DNA from: Candidatus Saccharimonadota bacterium
Lineage (GTDB): Bacteria > Patescibacteriota > Saccharimonadia > Saccharimonadales > Saccharimonadaceae
Length of the DNA: 40,372 bases
NCBI GenBank assembly: GCA_026395405.1
Contig: JAPLYU010000001.1
Coordinates: 210,493 to 250,864 of the forward strand
Direction of reading: 5' to 3'
How positions within the stretch are numbered: the first letter of the stretch is position 1; each line of letters opens with the position of its first letter. Of this stretch, positions 38,317 to 40,372 are shown piece after piece. Both the position numbers and the translations under genes were made by a program. Below the pieces are notes generated by a model. That model made no database searches, had not been told where the DNA came from, and saw only the letters and a list, made by a program, of their open reading frames with translations.

Positions 38317-39459
38317 TTATTTCACTTCAGGATTATCCGGCATATGACCGTCGACTTTGTCGTCAAGCGGGTCAATTGGTAATGTCGCAATTTTAGGCTC
38401 AACTTTTTTTACCGAGGCATTTTGTTTTGATACGAAGAAAAATGTCAGTGGGATTACCAGAAAGGCGGCGATTGCAATCGGATATGCCCATCTTGGGACG
38501 ATGTTTGTTACGGGCTTGGAATAGTTTAATCCTAACGGTTTATATTTTTTGGCACTTGGGTTTCCAAGCCCCAGCGTAAGTGATGCGTCTGTTGAATAGT
38601 CAAATGTGTTTATGTATGTCATAAAGTATTTTCTGGCAGTAAAGTTTAGATTGGAAAAATTTGATTCGCTGGTTTTAGTGATAGTCTGGCCTAATGTATT
38701 AGCGGAGAATTCTTCATTTACGATTTCTGCATTATAGTCAGATATTATCGACGGATCTGTTATTTTCCCATCTGTTAATAGGTAAAGTTTCAACGATTTG
38801 TCTTTTTGGTTGTCCCGGCTGTCTTTGACCTCCATCAGGGGATAGAAAATGGTTTTAGTTGAAAAAGTGAATTTTAATGGGTTAATATCGCTGGTATTTG
38901 CATCTTTTTTAAGTTTGATTACGTTCAAAACAAAACCATTTTCAATATAGGTTCTGACCGGGTTTTCTGCTTCGGCCTCCAGATAAAAACCATTACTTTT
39001 GGTCCAATCAAACAAGTCTTTGTACGAGTTTGTTTTCAAAACGGCGATTTCAAAATTACCAACGGTTTTTCGTTCTAGTACTTGGACCGAATTGTCTGAT
39101 GCGCTTCCCTGTATACTATTCGACATGACCGGTCCTTCTGTCGGTCCAACCAATTCAGCTAAATCATCAAAAACCACTTGTTTAATTTGGCTAATATCTG
39201 GCTTTACGGGAGTAGGTACAACTAGCGCTGTGCTGGAGCTGGTCCCATCGAATTGGAAATCAATTGCCATTTGCTCACTATGTTTTAAACCATCAAAAAC
39301 AACAACACCCTGTTCGCCTGACATTGCAATTTGTTGATTTGCTTCGGGTACTAACATCCCACAGGCGCAGGCCCGAGTTGTTGTCGGTACGATTACAACA
39401 AAGGTTAGCGCGGCCACGAATAATATCAAGATAAGCTTTATCTGGAATGATTTACCCAT
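38317..39459 (-). CDS. DUF2330 domain membrane-anchored protein
   Basis: This 380-aa extracytoplasmic protein has a signal peptide (residues 1-28, ILILFVAALTFVVIVP) followed by TRACACGMLVPEANQQIAMSGEQGVVVFDG. The CACG start and the AMDFQF...ALVVPTPVKPDI stretch are characteristic of DUF2330. A single transmembrane segment lies near 330-350 (WAYPIAIAAFLVIPLTFFFVS), with a short charged cytoplasmic tail. The surface domain is mostly beta. Function of DUF2330 proteins is not established. AAGGAG precedes the ATG, 15 bases after the response-regulator stop, so the pair forms an operon. Confidence 0.85.
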   Translation of the reverse strand: MGKSFQIKLILILFVAALTFVVIVPTTTRACACGMLVPEANQQIAMSGEQGVVVFDGLKHSEQMAIDFQFDGTSSSTALVVPTPVKPDISQIKQVVFDDLAELVGPTEGPVMSNSIQGSASDNSVQVLERKTVGNFEIAVLKTNSYKDLFDWTKSNGFYLEAEAENPVRTYIENGFVLNVIKLKKDANTSDINPLKFTFSTKTIFYPLMEVKDSRDNQKDKSLKLYLLTDGKITDPSIISDYNAEIVNEEFSANTLGQTITKTSESNFSNLNFTARKYFMTYINTFDYSTDASLTLGLGNPSAKKYKPLGLNYSKPVTNIVPRWAYPIAIAAFLVIPLTFFFVSKQNASVKKVEPKIATLPIDPLDDKVDGHMPDNPEVK

Positions 39460-39474
39460 AAATCTCCTTAATTT

Positions 39475-39846
39475 TTATTTTATATCTAATGCTTCTTGAA
39501 CGCGTTTTAAGACTTGATTTGGTGTCAGATTAGCTTTGACGATGTAACTATGGATACCAAGTTCGCGAAGTTTTTTAGGAGATTCCTCCTCGCCCATATT
39601 GGTTAGGATAATAACTGGAATGTTTTTGCCCCATTCGTTTTTGCGAATAATTTCCAGTGCTTCGGCACCGCCCATTTCCGGCATTTGCAAATCCAGTAGG
39701 ATTAAATCAGGTTGAAAGGCTTTAACCATTTCGACGCCACGCTTGCCGTTATTAGCCAACTGGACTTCAAACTCCGAGGCTTCGAATTTGAATCGATACA
39801 TCTGGCTTATTACTGGATCGTCTTCGATAATAGCTATTTTTGTCAT
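39475..39846 (-). CDS. Single-domain response regulator (CheY-like receiver)
   Basis: A 123-aa receiver domain with no output domain. IAIIEDDPVIS holds the acidic pair, DLILLDLQMPEMGG the phospho-acceptor Asp near residue 53, VIILTNMGEEES the conserved Thr near 82 (position T/S), and SYIVKANLTP the Lys near 103. It may act by protein contact, for example on pilus motility or through another partner. The ATG at 39846 lies 8 bases after TATACC in TTATTATACC, a leaderless start. The longer frame to 39882 would begin upstream of this promoter and is not preferred. First gene of an operon with the DUF2330 protein. Confidence 0.88.
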   Translation of the reverse strand: MTKIAIIEDDPVISQMYRFKFEASEFEVQLANNGKRGVEMVKAFQPDLILLDLQMPEMGGAEALEIIRKNEWGKNIPVIILTNMGEEESPKKLRELGIHSYIVKANLTPNQVLKRVQEALDIK

Positions 39847-39927
39847 ACTTTGATGGTATAATAAACTACGAATAATTACCATAGAAGCCGAACTCTTGGT
39901 CCGCTTCCTTAAAATAATGAGGCATAA

Positions 39928-40372
39928 ATGCAGAACACCACATTAAAAGAAAAATTGATTGAAATTAGTAATGCAGTCGAACCGGTAATAAAACAAATCC
40001 TAACAGAAAATGTTGATGATAGTACGTCTGAAATGGTCTTTTATCAGTGTAGTTTGGGCGGCAAGCGCATTCGACCAGCATTAGTGATTCTTTCTGGCCA
40101 AGTTTTTGGTGGAGATGTAAATGGGTTACTTTATCCGGCCGCATCCGTTGAGGTTTTGCATAACTCGACGTTGGTTATTGATGATATTATCGATCATTCT
40201 GAGGTTCGTCGCGACCAACCGACGGTTTGGAAAAAATACGGAAAATCTATGGCTGAATGTGTCGCAATTGATTATCAGGCTTCGATTTTTTCAAGTCTGA
40301 ACAATGTCAATAACAGTAAAAAACTAATTGAACTTTATGCTAAAACTCTAAAGATTATTGTCGATGGCGAGA
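39928..40372 (+). CDS. Polyprenyl synthetase, 5' part (cut by window end)
   Basis: An open frame from ATG 39928 runs off the window (148 codons shown). Translated, it has LGGKRIRPALVIL near residue 40 and HNSTLVIDDIIDHSEVRRDQPTVW near 84. These are the family's GGKRxRP and first Asp-rich motif (DDIID, a DDxxD), with RR at the end. It makes linear isoprenyl diphosphates by trans chain elongation from IPP. Chain length cannot be told from this part. The product could supply undecaprenyl-type carriers or quinone tails. A TAAAAT box and GAGG lie just upstream. It is divergent from the response regulator. Confidence 0.88.
   Translation, partial: MQNTTLKEKLIEISNAVEPVIKQILTENVDDSTSEMVFYQCSLGGKRIRPALVILSGQVFGGDVNGLLYPAASVEVLHNSTLVIDDIIDHSEVRRDQPTVWKKYGKSMAECVAIDYQASIFSSLNNVNNSKKLIELYAKTLKIIVDGE

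Noticed and set aside
39847-39882. Extended start for the response regulator
   Set aside because: These 12 codons contain the promoter of the gene and are not part of the receiver fold.

Overview
The window reads as chromosomal DNA of a small-genome ultrasmall bacterium, most likely a Candidatus Saccharibacteria (TM7) or related Patescibacteria (CPR) member. This is inference from content: MurT/GatD and MurA/MurB cell-wall genes, a large phosphoketolase, many type IV pilin genes, a membrane-anchored two-AAA Clp-like ATPase, many solitary genes with short gaps, and no rRNA. TGA behaves as a normal stop codon. All seven tRNAs encode their 3' CCA.

Layout. 1-2486 is the right end of a mobile element: a probable restriction endonuclease and a large serine recombinase whose last codons run into the 3' end of tRNA-Pro(TGG). 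2541-4549 holds a GT-C membrane glycosyltransferase between two tRNA-Pro genes in inverted orientation, each behind a similar ~110-bp structured leader. 4554-6544 is the overlapping pair murT-gatD (lipid II amidation), divergent from a membrane protein and a Clp-like ATPase (6594-9391). Next come an HD hydrolase, a PadR/DUF1048 pair and a degenerate Nudix protein. 11300-12120 is a tRNA cluster (Arg, Gly, His) with unusual structured flanks. 12464-15342 holds an HTH-MurA fusion divergent from glyA, with shared operator-like repeats. 15408-21069 is a type IV pilus block: three small pilins, each with its own near-identical promoter, and a three-gene operon of a pseudopilin and two large pilin-like proteins with probable lectin-type domains. 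murB follows, then two more tRNAs (Arg, Lys) with structured flanks around an unknown membrane protein. 23792-31451 is an accessory run of small enzymes and transporters (TMEM175 channel, HAD, alpha/beta hydrolases, DHFR-like, MFS, SPW, GyrI-like, VOC, DUF1801). 31519-40372 holds two unknown proteins, phosphoketolase, a DUF1861 protein, FolD, a zinc-ribbon protein, a DUF2330 protein, a response regulator and the start of a polyprenyl synthase.

Functional links. MurA, MurB and MurT-GatD act on peptidoglycan precursors, and a polyprenyl synthase could supply the lipid carrier. GlyA and FolD form a one-carbon folate route. Phosphoketolase suggests heterofermentative sugar breakdown. The pili with lectin-like minor pilins would suit attachment to a host cell.

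Two things stand out. First, four tRNA genes are followed, and one is also preceded, by compact structured repeats built from antisense and sense copies of that tRNA's own T-arm or D-arm. In the tRNA-His and tRNA-Lys copies the interrupting segment shares an 8-bp stem with compensatory changes and an identical loop. At tRNA-Lys the T-loop-to-terminator segment is repeated exactly (65 bp, 185-bp offset). Second, about a dozen or more solitary genes have a -10 box ending only 6-8 bases before the start codon, which implies leaderless mRNAs, while operon-internal genes carry Shine-Dalgarno sequences or overlaps.
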